Source: Chitinophaga pinensis (GTDB lineage Bacteria; Bacteroidota; Bacteroidia; Flavobacteriales_D; Crocinitomicaceae). Taken from it: a DNA stretch of 7,401 nt. The position numbers and the translations under genes are program-made. Location: contig CAMATR010000075.1 of the NCBI GenBank assembly GCA_945861175.1, positions 1 to 7,401 on the forward strand, given 5' to 3'. Below the pieces are notes generated by a model. That model was given only the letters and a program-made list of their open reading frames with translations, ran no database searches and was not told the origin of the DNA. Shown here one piece after another: positions 7,201 to 7,401 of the stretch; the stretch's first letter is position 1, and every line of letters starts with the position of its first letter.

Positions 7201-7401
7201 TTATTTCTTTTTCAGTTGACCCTTTACAAACAATTCAATAGCTCCCGTCATTGAAGGTGCGTTAGGCTGAGGCGCATGAAGATCCAAACGTAAATTGTGC
7301 TTTACTACTGCGTTCGCAGTGGTTGGTCCAAACGCTGCTATTTGAGTATCGTTTTGTTTGAAATCTGGAAAGTTTTTTAACAAAGATTCTATTCCACCTG
7401 G
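7201..7401 (-). CDS. hemD: Uroporphyrinogen-III synthase, C-terminal 66 residues (5' end outside the window)
   Basis: HemD closes and rearranges hydroxymethylbilane to uroporphyrinogen III, the branch point to heme, siroheme and cobalamin, in the cytoplasm. The frame is open from the right edge to a TAA at 7203-7201. It reads PGGIESL and KNFPDFKQ, then IAAFGPTTANAV and APQPNAPSMTGAIE. This is the HemD C-terminal pattern in which a Gly-x-Thr-Thr segment is followed by a late APxPxAPSM segment. The codon at 7383 that could be read as a start is a TTG inside the conserved region, so it is an internal leucine and the gene continues to the right. The tail ends in a lysine-rich FVKGQLKKK. It converges on cobB across a 43-base gap holding a shared hairpin. 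HemD is poorly conserved between phyla, so the call depends on resemblance to Bacteroidota members as I recall them. Confidence 0.85.
   Translation of the reverse strand, partial: PGGIESLLKNFPDFKQNDTQIAAFGPTTANAVVKHNLRLDLHAPQPNAPSMTGAIELFVKGQLKKK

Noticed and set aside
1..7401. Mobile elements, CRISPR arrays, tRNA or rRNA genes and riboswitches
   Set aside because: The window is almost fully coding with short gaps; no transposase, regularly spaced repeats, tRNA-like cloverleaf or long structured leader was seen by eye.

Overview
The window looks like chromosome from an AT-rich member of the Bacteroidota, most likely a Flavobacteriia-type organism. The evidence is a SprA translocon gene, a secreted protein ending in a type A sorting domain of the type IX secretion system (T9SS), a promoter of the Bacteroidota form (TTG, 21 bases, TAnnTTTG), gene starts without Shine-Dalgarno sequences, and a sirtuin and HemD that resemble, from memory, Bacteroidota family members. 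The exact genus cannot be read from this window.

Layout, left to right. Positions 1-1529 (minus strand) hold the first ~509 codons of sprA, which runs off the left edge. Directly upstream on the same strand are ruvA (1534-2109) and a two-domain malic enzyme, maeB-like (2112-4376). The gaps of 2 and 4 bases make this a tight maeB-ruvA-sprA transcription unit. A strong hairpin terminator (4445-4487) separates it from the next minus-strand gene (4507-6342), which encodes a secreted T9SS cargo with an N-terminal thioredoxin-like CGPC site. A 128-base divergent promoter region (6343-6470) follows, then a plus-strand class III sirtuin deacylase, cobB (6471-7157). The sirtuin converges on the 3' end of hemD (7201-7401, minus strand, entering from the right edge), and a perfect 8-bp hairpin lies between them.

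How the genes fit together. SprA is the outer-membrane pore of the T9SS, and the neighbouring cargo protein has the C-terminal signal that this system recognises, so two genes of the window touch the same secretion route. The malic enzyme (C4/C3 carbon, NADPH), RuvA (Holliday junction processing), CobB (NAD-dependent removal of acyl groups from lysine) and HemD (tetrapyrrole synthesis) are housekeeping genes. Their placement with sprA is, as far as I recall, a conserved Bacteroidota gene order rather than a functional pathway.

I see no mobile element, CRISPR array, tRNA, rRNA or riboswitch, and no gene-free stretch longer than 300 bases. Nothing here amounts to an undescribed system. The points most worth a second look are the TTG start of sprA, the redox-active T9SS cargo and the degenerate zinc site of the sirtuin.
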